Source of the DNA: Halorientalis pallida
GTDB taxonomy: Archaea; Halobacteriota; Halobacteria; Halobacteriales; Haloarculaceae
Reading direction: 5' to 3'
NCBI RefSeq assembly: GCF_004118325.1
Contig: NZ_RDFA01000008.1
Span: 62,001-126,000, forward strand
Length of the DNA stretch: 64,000 bases
Shown here: positions 50,780 through 59,600 of the stretch, one piece after another
Numbering within the stretch: position 1 is the stretch's first letter
How the letters are laid out: each line of letters starts with the position of its first letter
Position numbers and translations under genes: made by a program
The notes under the pieces: generated by a model
What the model was told of the DNA's origin: nothing
Seen by the model: the letters and a program-made list of their open reading frames with translations, nothing else
The model's database searches: none

Positions 50780-51376
50780 TCAGTCCTGGTCGTCGGTACC
50801 GACGAACGTCCGGTATTTCAGGTCCTCCTCACGGAGTTCTTCGAGGACGCGCTCGACCAGCACCGCTCTGGGGTTGTGGAGGCCGCTGACGCGAGCCTGG
50901 AGGTCCTCGAAGTTCTGGAAGGGGCGGCGGTCGCGCTCGTCGAGGATGTTGTTGCGGAGCTTCTTGCCGATCCCCGGCAGCAGGTTCAACTGGTGGAGTC
51001 GCAGGGTGATCGGCTGGGCGTCGTTGTAGAAGTCGACGAACCGGCCCTCGTTGGTCGTGACGATCTCCTCGACGACGTACTCCAGTTCCGAGCGCGCGCC
51101 GCTGGGGAGGTCCTCGTACTCGATGGTCCGGATACGCTCGACCGGGCTGTCCGCACCGCGTTCGACGGGGATTCGGTCGCCGATCTGAACGTCCGCGTCG
51201 TCGTCGACCCGGAGTTCGAACAGCTCGAAGTCGGACTCGGTCAGGACGTACGCGAGCGGCGACTTCTCGTACTGTGGGCGGTCGTCCTCCGTGCGCCCGT
51301 GTGGCAGGAAGTCGAGGACGACACCCGTCTCGCGCTCCGTGTCGGCGGCCGGGTCGCCGCTCTCGGAATCGCTCAT
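50780..51376 (-). CDS. DUF655 family protein (putative nucleic-acid-binding)
   Basis: A 198-residue DUF655 protein. The first half is an OB-like beta region (VLDFLPHGR to IGDRIPV, about 19-75). The second half contains a helix-hairpin-helix stretch, LNLLPGIGKKLRNNILDERDRRPF (about 130-153), which suggests RNA or DNA binding. The family is conserved in archaea next to rpoF and rsmA, implying a role in transcription or rRNA maturation, but its activity is unknown. It starts about 50 bases after the rpoF stop. Confidence 0.9.
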   Translation of the reverse strand: MSDSESGDPAADTERETGVVLDFLPHGRTEDDRPQYEKSPLAYVLTESDFELFELRVDDDADVQIGDRIPVERGADSPVERIRTIEYEDLPSGARSELEYVVEEIVTTNEGRFVDFYNDAQPITLRLHQLNLLPGIGKKLRNNILDERDRRPFQNFEDLQARVSGLHNPRAVLVERVLEELREEDLKYRTFVGTDDQD

Positions 51377-51426
51377 GCACGCCGATACGGCGACGGGATA
51401 CATAAAAGCCCCAGCCGACGGGGCAC

Positions 51427-51783
51427 TCAGACGTACTTCGCGACGACGTCGAGGATGTCGTCGAGTTCGTCGCCCGAGAGGGAGAACCGTTCCTGGGCGT
51501 AGATTGCGCGCAACTCGTCGCGGTCCTTCGGCGTCGTGTTGGCGATCTTGTAGGCGGTCGCCTCGTCGACCTTCTCCAGTTCCAGCAGTTCGTCGACGAA
51601 CTCCTGGGACTCCTCGGGGTCGAGCGTGGCGAACCGGTTGACGTGCTCGATGGCCCGCGCCAGTTCGTAGCGCATCTCCCGATCCTCGTCGGCGGCACGC
51701 TCGCGTTCGAGCGACTCGAGGATCTCCTTGGTCTCGGCGAGCGTCAGGTACTCCTCGCCGACCTTCTCCTTGAAGATCGTCAT
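51427..51783 (-). CDS. rpoF: RNA polymerase subunit F (Rpo4)
   Basis: A 118-residue Rpo4, which pairs with Rpo7 to make the polymerase stalk. [19 protein letters not shown] (about 10-28) and an HRDC-like helical C-domain ([38 protein letters not shown], about 77-114) identify it. It overlaps rpl21e by four bases. Confidence 0.95.
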   Translation of the reverse strand: MTIFKEKVGEEYLTLAETKEILESLERERAADEDREMRYELARAIEHVNRFATLDPEESQEFVDELLELEKVDEATAYKIANTTPKDRDELRAIYAQERFSLSGDELDDILDVVAKYV

Positions 51784-52070
51784 TCCTGGACGCTGATGTG
51801 GGCGGGCTTTGCGATGATCGTCTTCTCTTTGCCCTGATCCTCGATCAGGACCTTGTAGGCCTTCCCCTGCTTACCCTCGACGGTTCCCGTGTGACCGTTG
51901 AACCGCGGGTGGAACCGACCGTCGTTGACCGACGGATCGATGCGAAGGTGGACCTTCTGACCCGCCTCGAACTCCTGGACGGACCGCTGGGGCGGGGACG
52001 TACCCCGGTCACGGGGGTCGTTTTTCAGCTTGTGGCGCGTCTTCTTCAGTGGACCGTGCGAATTGGGCAT
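51780..52070 (-). CDS. rpl21e: 50S ribosomal protein L21e
   Basis: A 96-residue L21e, first gene of the operon. It begins [23 protein letters not shown], the family's signature N-terminus, and has an SH3-like barrel ([27 protein letters not shown]). A TATA-like element lies about 30 bases upstream on the minus strand. The order L21e-RpoF-DUF655-RsmA is a conserved archaeal string. Confidence 0.97.
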   Translation of the reverse strand: MPNSHGPLKKTRHKLKNDPRDRGTSPPQRSVQEFEAGQKVHLRIDPSVNDGRFHPRFNGHTGTVEGKQGKAYKVLIEDQGKEKTIIAKPAHISVQE

Positions 52071-52096
52071 TCGTGGCTGTCGGTTGTGTGGTCGGG

Positions 52097-52106
52097 CTTA
52101 TAAAAC
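52097..52106 (-). promoter_or_regulatory. TATA-like box of the rpl21e operon
   Basis: The minus-strand element TTTTATAAGC lies 27-36 bases before ATG 52070, a near-consensus haloarchaeal TATA box. The remaining bases to the transducer stop (52107-52245) show no gene. Confidence 0.6.
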
Positions 52107-52245
52107 GTGCGTTCCGCCGCCGCCAGCGACGGCACGGGCGGCTCACGGGTCGCTCCGCACCTACCGGCTCCACCCGTTCGTGCCACAGTGGGAGACCCGG
52201 TGCTGCCCGTTCGTGCGGACGGAGAGACCCCGGGCGCGTCTCCGG

Positions 52246-54525
52246 TCAGTCGTCGGTGGTCGCCAGGTCGGGGTTCGCGGCGTCGACCGCCACGTCGGTC
52301 GCGTCGACCGTGAACTCGTCCATCAGCGCGCGAAGGTCCGCGGCCTGATCGGCGATCGTTCGGGCGGTCTCGGTCACCGACTCCAGTTGATCGGCCTGCG
52401 TCGTCGCGGTGTCTGCCGCCTCGCCGGCGCGGTCGGCGGTCCGTTCGCTCACCTCGGTGGCCTGGTCGGTCATCGAGACGACCTCCTGAGCAGAGGCCGC
52501 CTGATCGTCGGTCGCATCGCTGATCTCGCGGACGCCGTCGGTCGTCTGCTCGACCTTGTCGGCGATGTCCTCGAGCGCGTTCAGCGCACCCTCGGTCGTC
52601 TCGACGCCGCTCTCCACGTCGTCCTGCATGGCCTCGATGTCGGCGACCGCCTCGCGGGTCTGTTCGGACAGTTGTGTGAGGAGGTGGTCGATCTCCTGGG
52701 TCGCCTCCCGTGTCTGTCCGGCGAGTTCTTTCACCTCGTCGGCGACGACGGCGAATCCGTCGCCGTCCCCGTCGGCGTGGGCCGCCTCGATGGAGGCGTT
52801 CAACGCGAGGACGTTGGTCTGCTCGGCGATGTCGTCGATCAGGTCGACGATCTCGGCCACACGGTCGACCTCGTCGTCGAGCGCCTGCACGTCCGCGACG
52901 GTCTCCTCGGTGGCCGTCTCGATGGCGGCCATCTCCGCGGCGGCCTCGCTGGCGGCCGCGGCCCCCTCGGTGGCCGCGGCCTCGGTCTCGGTGGCCAGGT
53001 CGGCGACGGTGTTCGCCGTGGCCGCGACCTCCTCGACGGTCGCGCTGAGATCGTTCATCTCGTCGGTGACGCCGGTGAGCTGCTGGTTCTGTTCGACGGC
53101 GTCCTCGGCGATCCCCTGGACGCTCTCGGAGACGGTCCGACTGCGTTCACGGGAAGACTCCGTCGCTTCCACCGCACGGGTCGTCGACTCCGCCACGTCG
53201 TCGGCGAACGACCGGACGCGGGCGACCGTCTCCTCCAGATCGCTCAGCGTCTCGTTGAACGCGCGGGCGATCTCGGCCATCGCCGAACTCTCGTCGTCCG
53301 GGTCGAGTCGGCGGGTGAGATCGCCGTCCGCGCAGGCCCGGATCACCGACCCGTACTCGTCGGCGGTCGCCTCCAGATGTTCGTTGAACTCCTCGGCCTC
53401 CCGGCGGGCGGCCTCGGCCTCGTCACGCGCGGCCTCGGCGTCCGCACGGGCTTCCTCGCGGGCGCGCTCTATCTCGTCGATCCGGTCGGAAAGCGAGTCG
53501 CGCATGCTCGCGAAGGAGGCAAAGAGGGTCCCGATCTCGTCGTTCCTGGTCGTCTCCATCGACACGTCGAGGTCGCCGTTCTCGATGGACTCTGCCCGGT
53601 CGACGAGTCGGTTGATCGACGTCGCCGTGGGCCGGACGATCACGAAGCCCAGCAGGAACATGCTCCCGGCGACCAGTCCGAAGATGAGCGCGAGATACTG
53701 GAGCGACTGCCAGCCGACCGCGTAGGCCGAGGTGGGCGCTCGCATCAACACGAGGAGGTCGGTGCCCGGCACCGGCTGGTAGCTGAGGACCGTCCCGTTG
53801 GCCTCGAAGATCGCTCCCTCGGCGGTCGTGTTGGTGAGAATCCGCTCCTCGCCGGCACCCCTGTAGAGGTTCGTCGACGACTGATTGGCGTCGTACAGCA
53901 TGAACCCGTTGCCGTCCATCACGGTCACGCGAGAGCCGTTGACCTGGTTCTGGAAGTCGAAGGAGTCGGAGACCGAGACTTCGACCGCGACCGAGTGGTT
54001 CGCGCCGGGCACGGGGCTGACGAACGCGGCGTAACGCTCCCCGTCGACGAGATAGGACTGTGAGAGGTACACGTCGTCCGGACCGTCCAGGCCGTAACTG
54101 TTCCGGGTGATCCAGGGGACCCGCATGCTCGCGGTCGCGATATCGGCGGTACTCCCGACGACCGACCCGCGGTCGAGGTCTACGTAGTGGACGGCGCTAA
54201 CCTCGTCGGCTAACCCCGACTCCGTGTCCGCGAGGGCTCGCTGTAACGCCGGCCCAGGTTCGGCCTCGAGCGAGCTGGACGTCGAGACCGTGCGTGCGGT
54301 GGTCCGGTACTGCGTGAGCCACTGGTCGACCGCGCCGCTGTTGCGCTCGGTATCCGTGTCGAGCTGGTCGTAGACGGTCTGCTGTTCGGCGTCACCGAGG
54401 ACGCCGACGACACCGAGCAACGCCACCGCCAGCAACAGGAGAATCACCGCGACAGTAAAAACGAACTGCCGGATGTACGTCCGGCGGACGCGGTCAGGGA
54501 GGTATCGTGTGAGCCGGAAATCCAT
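52246..54525 (-). CDS. Halobacterial transducer (methyl-accepting chemotaxis protein)
   Basis: A 759-residue two-helix transducer. TM1 is about residues 21-45 and TM2 about 275-302, enclosing an about 230-residue extracellular dCache-like sensor domain ([40 protein letters not shown]). A HAMP domain follows TM2, and a long coiled coil contains the MCP hairpin tip ([28 protein letters not shown], about 555-582) that binds CheA/CheW. Ala/Glu-rich heptads on both sides are the methylation helices. The ligand is unknown. No che genes are in the window. A TATA-like element lies about 25-35 bases before the start (about 54548-54558). Confidence 0.93.
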   Translation of the reverse strand: MDFRLTRYLPDRVRRTYIRQFVFTVAVILLLLAVALLGVVGVLGDAEQQTVYDQLDTDTERNSGAVDQWLTQYRTTARTVSTSSSLEAEPGPALQRALADTESGLADEVSAVHYVDLDRGSVVGSTADIATASMRVPWITRNSYGLDGPDDVYLSQSYLVDGERYAAFVSPVPGANHSVAVEVSVSDSFDFQNQVNGSRVTVMDGNGFMLYDANQSSTNLYRGAGEERILTNTTAEGAIFEANGTVLSYQPVPGTDLLVLMRAPTSAYAVGWQSLQYLALIFGLVAGSMFLLGFVIVRPTATSINRLVDRAESIENGDLDVSMETTRNDEIGTLFASFASMRDSLSDRIDEIERAREEARADAEAARDEAEAARREAEEFNEHLEATADEYGSVIRACADGDLTRRLDPDDESSAMAEIARAFNETLSDLEETVARVRSFADDVAESTTRAVEATESSRERSRTVSESVQGIAEDAVEQNQQLTGVTDEMNDLSATVEEVAATANTVADLATETEAAATEGAAAASEAAAEMAAIETATEETVADVQALDDEVDRVAEIVDLIDDIAEQTNVLALNASIEAAHADGDGDGFAVVADEVKELAGQTREATQEIDHLLTQLSEQTREAVADIEAMQDDVESGVETTEGALNALEDIADKVEQTTDGVREISDATDDQAASAQEVVSMTDQATEVSERTADRAGEAADTATTQADQLESVTETARTIADQAADLRALMDEFTVDATDVAVDAANPDLATTDD

Positions 54526-54753
54526 ATGTCAGCGTTCCTCAACCGATTACAATAAGCGTTCGTCCCTCATTATGTGGTCTGATAATCGATCGGCGGGGTC
54601 TCGTCCGACAGGCGAGCTCCCGTTTCGGGCGACTCGTCGAACAGTATCGATCTCGATAACGGAGCGACACCGGGGCCGGTCGGTGGAACGGTGGGACCGG
54701 CGAGCGGCAGCCGTCGCTATCGGGCTTCGGTGTCGAGAATGCGAGCGACGGCG

Positions 54754-55020
54754 TCAGAGACGGCCGACCGAGTCGACGTCGACGGACTCGACGCCCTCGA
54801 CGGTGCCGAAGGCCTCTTCGACGGCATCGGTGCCGCCGGCGTCGTCGGGGACGACGACGGTCGGAAACAGCGCGACGAGGCCGAAGGCCACGTCGTCACG
54901 CTCGAATCCGTTGATCTTGGCTCCCTCGGGGAGGGACTGTTCGAGACGTTCCTGCAGGGCGTCCAGGTCCACGTCCGGGCTCTGCGGCATTACCTTGATC
55001 TTGGCTGCGACTTTTCCCAT
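54754..55020 (-). CDS. Translation elongation factor EF-1 beta
   Basis: An 88-residue archaeal aEF1B, the nucleotide-exchange factor for aEF1[24 protein letters not shown] at the start, then [25 protein letters not shown] (about 36-60), and the C-terminal [15 protein letters not shown] are family-typical. It lies 39 bases after the small zinc protein, probably in one operon, an arrangement known in other haloarchaea. The 228 bases between its stop and the transducer start (54526-54753) contain no gene I can support. Confidence 0.95.
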   Translation of the reverse strand: MGKVAAKIKVMPQSPDVDLDALQERLEQSLPEGAKINGFERDDVAFGLVALFPTVVVPDDAGGTDAVEEAFGTVEGVESVDVDSVGRL

Positions 55021-55059
55021 GATAGTGAATTGCAGCAGGGGGTTGATTGCCGTTGCGAT

Positions 55060-55239
55060 TCAGGGTCCGGTGAACCCGCAGTCCGGGCACTCGTAGAGGT
55101 TGCTCTGCTTGCGGCACTTGGCGCATCGGTAGATCTGATGGCCACAGTCCGGACACTTGAACGCGGCCGCGTTCGTCCCCGAGATGTTGATCCCGCAGGA
55201 GATGCACTTCTGTTTTCGCTTTTGCTGAGTGTCGCTCAT
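55060..55239 (-). CDS. Small zinc-finger protein (HVO_2753-like)
   Basis: A 59-residue protein with four CxxC units: KCISCG, KCPDCG, RCAKC and ECPDCG. It starts [10 protein letters not shown]. This is the two-zinc-finger family next to aEF1B, represented by the structurally studied Haloferax HVO_2753, linked there to motility and biofilm phenotypes. An upstream in-frame start at 55278 would add a hydrophobic stretch absent from the family, so 55239 is used. The spacing and cysteine pattern make the family call firm; the molecular role is open. Confidence 0.9.
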   Translation of the reverse strand: MSDTQQKRKQKCISCGINISGTNAAAFKCPDCGHQIYRCAKCRKQSNLYECPDCGFTGP

Positions 55240-55323
55240 ACCTACCGCGAAGACAGCCCGACATATAACCCTTAACAAAAGGCGTAGCCGTGGCGCCGGC
55301 AGGGTGTCCCGGGACGGCAGACC

Positions 55324-55950
55324 TCACGAACCCGGCAGGATGTCGCCAAGCGCGGAACCGATGGCCATCGGGACGAACGCGACGGCACAGGTACAGAACG
55401 CGAGCCACGGGTTCGCCCAGTCGACGCGACCCCAGACGGTACTCATCGCCAGCGAGAGCAGGAGCGAGACGCCGAGCACGCCAACGAGGCGGCGGGGAAG
55501 GAAGCCCAGCAACGGCTTGTAGATCCGCACGTCCTGAAACTCGGCGACGTAGAGGATACCCACCGTCGTCGCGACGGCGAAGGCGAGGGTCCCGACGAGG
55601 TAGACCGGACGAGTGGCGACGAACGCGCCGACCTCCTGGGTGCCGCCCTCGACCATCATCGGGATTCCGAACAGGAGCGCGCCGAGCGTCGCCTCCACGA
55701 GGTCCGCACGGTCGAACCCGACGATCGTCCGGCCGAACACCGCGGGCTCTTCGACTTCGGTCGCGGTCTCGATGATCTCCTGCATCCGTTCCCGACGGGC
55801 CGGGTCGGTCAACGACTCCTCGTATTCGTCGAGTTCGTCGAGCAGGTCACCCAGCGTCGGTGGTTCGTCGTCCGATTCGTCGCCCTCGCGGGGCCGACGG
55901 CGCTCGTCGGATTCGAACTCGTCGCCGCTGGCCTCCGCGGCGTCCGCCAT
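55324..55950 (-). CDS. Membrane protein, DUF2391-like
   Basis: A 208-residue protein. The first about 60 residues are acidic and Arg-rich (ESDERRRPREGDESDDEP), probably cytoplasmic. Then come four hydrophobic helices (about 87-101, 113-133, 150-168, 178-203). The pattern DLVEATLGALLFGIPMMVEGGTQEVG resembles the DUF2391/TIGR02587-type integral membrane family of unknown function; I am not certain of that family. It starts five bases before the hydroxyacyl-CoA dehydrogenase stop and may share its transcript. Confidence 0.75.
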   Translation of the reverse strand: MADAAEASGDEFESDERRRPREGDESDDEPPTLGDLLDELDEYEESLTDPARRERMQEIIETATEVEEPAVFGRTIVGFDRADLVEATLGALLFGIPMMVEGGTQEVGAFVATRPVYLVGTLAFAVATTVGILYVAEFQDVRIYKPLLGFLPRRLVGVLGVSLLLSLAMSTVWGRVDWANPWLAFCTCAVAFVPMAIGSALGDILPGS

Positions 55951-55954
55951 CGCC

Positions 55955-56854
55955 TCAGATCACGTCCTCGATGTCGTAGTCCTCGTCGTCGGCCACGTCC
56001 TTCGGTTCGCCGCCTTCCCAGACGTAGAAGCCACGGCCGACCTTCTTGCCAGTGTCGCCCTTCTCGACTTTCTCGCGGAGTATCTCGGGCGGCTCGAACC
56101 GGTCGCCCAGTTCCTCGTGGAGGTACTCACAGATGTCGAGTCGCACGTCGAGCCCGACGCGATCGGTGAGTTCGAGCGGGCCCACGGGGTGGTTGTACCC
56201 GAGTTCCATCGCGGCGTCGATGTCCTCGACGCTGGCCACGCCGTTCTCGACCATCCGCATGGCCTCGACACCCAGCGCGACGCCGAGGCGAGAGGACGCG
56301 AACCCGGGCGTGTCCGTGACGACGACTGGCTCCTTCCCGAGGCCGTCGACGAACTCCTCGGCGCGGTCGGCGGTCTCCTCGTCGGTCTGGTCGGCCAGGA
56401 CGACCTCGATCAGGCCCATCTTGTGGGGCGGGTTGAAGAAGTGCAGGCCGACCGAGCGTTCGGGGTGTTTCAGTGCCGCCGCGATCGAGGAGACCGACAT
56501 CGAAGAGGTGTTCGTGGCGATGATCGTCTCCTCGTCGACGTGGTCTTCGGTGTCGGCGAAAGTCTCGCGTTTGAGCTCCAGATCTTCCGGAACGGCTTCG
56601 ATCACGAGGTCCGCGCCCTCGAGCGCGGAATCGAGGTCGGTCGTCCCGTCGAGGTCGTCGACGGCCTGCTCTTTCTCCGCGGCGGTGAGGTAGCCGCGTT
56701 CGACGCCAGCGCTGAGCCGGTTGGTGATCGTGTCGATGGCGTCCATCACCACGTTCGGTTCGATGTCGCGGATGCTCACGTCGTGGCCGGCTGCTGCACA
56801 GACGTGGGCGATCCCGGCGCCCATCGTCCCTGCGCCGATAACTGTGACTCGCAT
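55955..56854 (-). CDS. 3-hydroxyacyl-CoA dehydrogenase
   Basis: A 299-residue NAD-dependent enzyme oxidising L-3-hydroxyacyl-CoA in beta-oxidation, or running in reverse. VIGAGTMGAGIAHVCAAAGHDV (5-26) is the NAD site. NTSSMSVSSIAAAL (about 115-128), SVGLHFFNPPHKMGLIEVV (about 134-152, with catalytic His) and GFASSRLGVALGVEAMRMVENG (about 184-205) follow. Monofunctional length, no enoyl-CoA hydratase fused. It is adjacent to a thiolase and an HMG-CoA-synthase-like/DUF35 protein, so the region looks like acyl-CoA metabolism. Confidence 0.94.
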   Translation of the reverse strand: MRVTVIGAGTMGAGIAHVCAAAGHDVSIRDIEPNVVMDAIDTITNRLSAGVERGYLTAAEKEQAVDDLDGTTDLDSALEGADLVIEAVPEDLELKRETFADTEDHVDEETIIATNTSSMSVSSIAAALKHPERSVGLHFFNPPHKMGLIEVVLADQTDEETADRAEEFVDGLGKEPVVVTDTPGFASSRLGVALGVEAMRMVENGVASVEDIDAAMELGYNHPVGPLELTDRVGLDVRLDICEYLHEELGDRFEPPEILREKVEKGDTGKKVGRGFYVWEGGEPKDVADDEDYDIEDVI

Positions 56855-56903
56855 GGCAAGACCCGCGCGTCCGAGGGGTTAAACGTTTACGAGAGTTTCC
56901 GGC

Positions 56904-58325
56904 CTACGCACCGTCTTCGACGCGCGCTTTCCGCCCGTACCGGATCACGCCCTCCTGCGTGTAGATCCGCCGGACGACGGTCGCGACCGGGTCGCCAACG
57001 TCGGGCGAGGTCTCCGCACCGACGACCTGCAGGGGCATGCTGACGGACTCCCCGTCGGCCTCGAAGGCCGCGATGGCGACGCCGTACTCCCCACTCTTCT
57101 GTTGCTGGACGGCGAATTCGGGTGGTTCCCCGCCGCGCGAGACGGCGGTGACCGCCTCGACCTCGCCGGTATCGGGCAGTTCGACCGGTTCGAACTCCAC
57201 GAGAGAGCGGCAGTCCGGGCACGCTCCTTCCGGCGGGAACGCCAGCGAGCCACACTCCGGACAGCGGCCCGCGACGAGGCGATGGCGCTGAGGGATCGAC
57301 CGCTTCCACGTCGGTACGGAGATGTACGCCGCGCCGCCGTTCGGTTCGCCGCTGGTCACGTCGCCGCGGCGACGCAGGTACTCGGCGTAGGTCAGATCGG
57401 TGCCGCCGTCCAGCGCCAGGTCGGCGGGGACGGATTCGCCCGCCTCGACGACGAAGGCATCCGCGCCGCCACCGCTCCCGTAGCCCACGCCGAGCACCGT
57501 CTCGGTGCCGTCCGCGAGCGCCGTCGCGAGCGACAGGGGCACGCTCGCGGCGCCCGTGTCGCCGAGGTCCTGCACCGTCGCGCAGGTGTGGATCGTCCCG
57601 TTGTCCAGCCCCATGGCACCGGCCGCGCGGTATGGCAGGCCGCCGTCGGGGGCCTGGACGGCCGCGGCGTCGGGGTCGTCGGGGGCGTCGACGGCGTCGA
57701 CCGCGCCCGCGAGCGTCTCCCGGAACGCCTCGCGGTCGTAGCTGGTGACCTCGATGCCTTCCACCTCGCCGCGGCCGGCTCGCCGGAACCGCGTGCCGGG
57801 ATAGGGTTCGGCGTACTCCGCGCGGTCGGTGACCGGTGCCGGCGCGTCCGGTCCGACGAGGACGGCGGCCGCGCCCGCCCCGGCGGCGTGTTCGTGGGCG
57901 TCGCTCGGTTCGCCCCGCGGGCAGTCCGCGGCGACGACCAGCGCGAGCCCGTCGGTGTCGGCGTCCATCGCCGCGAACAGCGCCCGGGTGCCGGCCCGCG
58001 TACTCCCGGTGAACGTCTGCCGTGTGACGTCGTCGGCGACGCCGAGGAACGAGCCTAGCCGAACGGTCGGGTCGTCCTCGGCCATCGGCGGATTCGTGGT
58101 GGCGAACCCGAGCCAGTCGACGTCGGCAACGTCGACGTCGCCCGCGGCGAGCGCGCGCCGGGCCGCCTCCCAGCCCATCGTGAGCGCGTCCTCGTCGGCC
58201 TCCGGCACGGCCTTCGTCTCGATGCCCGCGGCCTCGAAGCTCCCCCAGGCCTCCGCGAACTCCTCGGCCGCGACCCGGAGTCCGGGCGCGTACGCACCGA
58301 CGGCGTGAATCCCGTCGTCGCTCAT
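56904..58325 (-). CDS. HMG-CoA-synthase-like domain fused to DUF35 zinc-ribbon/OB domain
   Basis: A 473-residue protein. Residues about 1-340 resemble the thiolase-superfamily HMG-CoA synthase (HAVGAYAPGLRVAAEEFAEAWG; LGFATTNPPMAEDDPTVRLGSFLG). Residues about 345-473 are a DUF35 domain: zinc ribbon RCPECG...ACPDC followed by an OB fold (YTQEGVIRYGRKA). In HMG-CoA synthases the nucleophile cysteine lies in a segment like ACKAGT; the equivalent here reads GSTRAGT, without Cys. It may thus be a non-catalytic partner or have another activity. It overlaps the thiolase gene by four bases, consistent with the archaeal thiolase/DUF35 complexes that channel acetoacetyl-CoA. Confidence 0.82.
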   Translation of the reverse strand: MSDDGIHAVGAYAPGLRVAAEEFAEAWGSFEAAGIETKAVPEADEDALTMGWEAARRALAAGDVDVADVDWLGFATTNPPMAEDDPTVRLGSFLGVADDVTRQTFTGSTRAGTRALFAAMDADTDGLALVVAADCPRGEPSDAHEHAAGAGAAAVLVGPDAPAPVTDRAEYAEPYPGTRFRRAGRGEVEGIEVTSYDREAFRETLAGAVDAVDAPDDPDAAAVQAPDGGLPYRAAGAMGLDNGTIHTCATVQDLGDTGAASVPLSLATALADGTETVLGVGYGSGGGADAFVVEAGESVPADLALDGGTDLTYAEYLRRRGDVTSGEPNGGAAYISVPTWKRSIPQRHRLVAGRCPECGSLAFPPEGACPDCRSLVEFEPVELPDTGEVEAVTAVSRGGEPPEFAVQQQKSGEYGVAIAAFEADGESVSMPLQVVGAETSPDVGDPVATVVRRIYTQEGVIRYGRKARVEDGA

Positions 58326-59503
58326 GCGGCATCACCCCCCAGGCCTCGTTCGAAGACGTGGACGACCGCCGCACCGCCGGAGCCGCCGACGTTGTGGGTC
58401 AGTCCGATCTGCGGGTCGTCGAGTTGGCGCTCGCCGGCCTGTCCGGAGAGTTGCTTGAACGCCTCGACGACCTGTCCGGCCCCGGTCGCGCCGATGGGGT
58501 GCCCCTTCGATTTCAGGCCGCCCGAGGTGTTGACGGGCATCTCGCCGTCGCGTTTCGTCGTTCCGCTGGCGACGAACTCGCCCGCCTCCTCGGGTTCACA
58601 GAGCCCCAGATCCGAGTAGGCCATCAACTCGGCGATGGCGAAGCAGTCGTGCACCTCCGCGAAATCCAGGTCGTCCGGGCCGTAGCCAGCCATCTCGTAG
58701 GCGCGGTCGGCGGCGTACTGGGAGGCCGGGACGGCAGTGTAGGTGTCGCGCTGGAACAGGCCCACGCGGTCGCTGCCGGCACCGACGCCGGCGACCCGGA
58801 TCGGATCGTCCGTGTAGTTCTCCACGACGTCCTCGCTGGCAAGCAGGACGCAGGCCGCACCGTCGGTCGTCGGACAGCAGTGATAGAGGTTGAGGGGGTC
58901 CGCGACCGTCGGCGCCCCCATCGCGTCCTCCAGCGAGCACTCGAAGCCCAGCTGGGCGTGGGGATTCTTCGCGCCGTTCTCGTGGTTCTTGACGGCGACG
59001 TGGGAGAGCTGTTCGCGGGTGGTGCCGTACTCCTGCATGTGCCGGCTGGCCATCTGGGCGTAGACGCCGGCGAACGTGGTGCCCGAGAGGCGTTCCCACT
59101 CGGTTTCGCCCGACACGCCGAGCCAGTAACGCACCGCGTCGCCGGACACGTCGGTCATGATCTCCACGCCGCTGGCCAGCACCACGTCGGCCATCCCGCT
59201 CCGGATGGCCTGCACGCCCTGCCGGACCGAGTACCCCGAGGCGGCACAGGCGTTCTCGACCCGCGTGACGGGGATGCCGTGCAGGCCGACGTGTTCGGTC
59301 ACCGCGGGGCCGGGCAAGCCGAGCTGCCGGCCCCCGACGCCGAGGGTCCCGACGATGGCCTCGTCCACGTCCTCGGATTCGATACCGGCCGGCACGCTGT
59401 CACAGGCGTTCTCGAACGCCGTGCGGAACAGCGACCGGTAACTCTCGCCCGGGAACGAGCCGTAATCGGACTGGCCCGCCCCGATCAGGTACGCGTCGCG
59501 CAT
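58322..59503 (-). CDS. Thiolase (acetyl-CoA acetyltransferase / SCP-x type)
   Basis: A 393-residue thiolase. The nucleophile region is VENACAASGYSVRQGVQ (Cys, about 87). HDCFAIAELMAYSDLG (about 285-300) and SGGLKSKGHPIGATGAGQVVE (His, about 332-352) are present. The final motif is NVGGSGGAAVVHVF, in which the second cysteine of classical thiolases is absent, as in SCP-x-type and archaeal thiolases. It may cleave or form 3-ketoacyl-CoA with the next protein as partner. A TATA-like box lies about 30 bases upstream. Confidence 0.9.
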   Translation of the reverse strand: MRDAYLIGAGQSDYGSFPGESYRSLFRTAFENACDSVPAGIESEDVDEAIVGTLGVGGRQLGLPGPAVTEHVGLHGIPVTRVENACAASGYSVRQGVQAIRSGMADVVLASGVEIMTDVSGDAVRYWLGVSGETEWERLSGTTFAGVYAQMASRHMQEYGTTREQLSHVAVKNHENGAKNPHAQLGFECSLEDAMGAPTVADPLNLYHCCPTTDGAACVLLASEDVVENYTDDPIRVAGVGAGSDRVGLFQRDTYTAVPASQYAADRAYEMAGYGPDDLDFAEVHDCFAIAELMAYSDLGLCEPEEAGEFVASGTTKRDGEMPVNTSGGLKSKGHPIGATGAGQVVEAFKQLSGQAGERQLDDPQIGLTHNVGGSGGAAVVHVFERGLGGDAA

Positions 59504-59528
59504 ACGTACCCTGCAAACCCGTGGGTCA

Positions 59529-59562
59529 TAAACTTGTCACTACGGAACGGCAGTTTGTGCCG
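59529..59562 (-). promoter_or_regulatory. Promoter of the thiolase operon with inverted repeat
   Basis: The minus-strand TATA-like AAGTTTATGA (59529-59539) lies about 30 bases before the start at 59503. Just upstream of it, CGGCA (59548-59552) and TGCCG (59558-59562) form a perfect inverted repeat with a 5-base loop, a candidate operator. Confidence 0.45.
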
Positions 59563-59600
59563 AATCTGGTACGTCATCGGTATCGAGCCGTGAAGACGGG

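Noticed and set aside
52030-54063. A 677-codon plus-strand open frame antisense to the transducer
   Set aside because: The minus-strand MCP with HAMP and signalling tip is certain; the antisense frame shows no domain.
55239-55278. Longer N-terminus for the small zinc-finger protein
   Set aside because: It adds a hydrophobic stretch not seen in the HVO_2753-type family, and the shorter ATG start fits.
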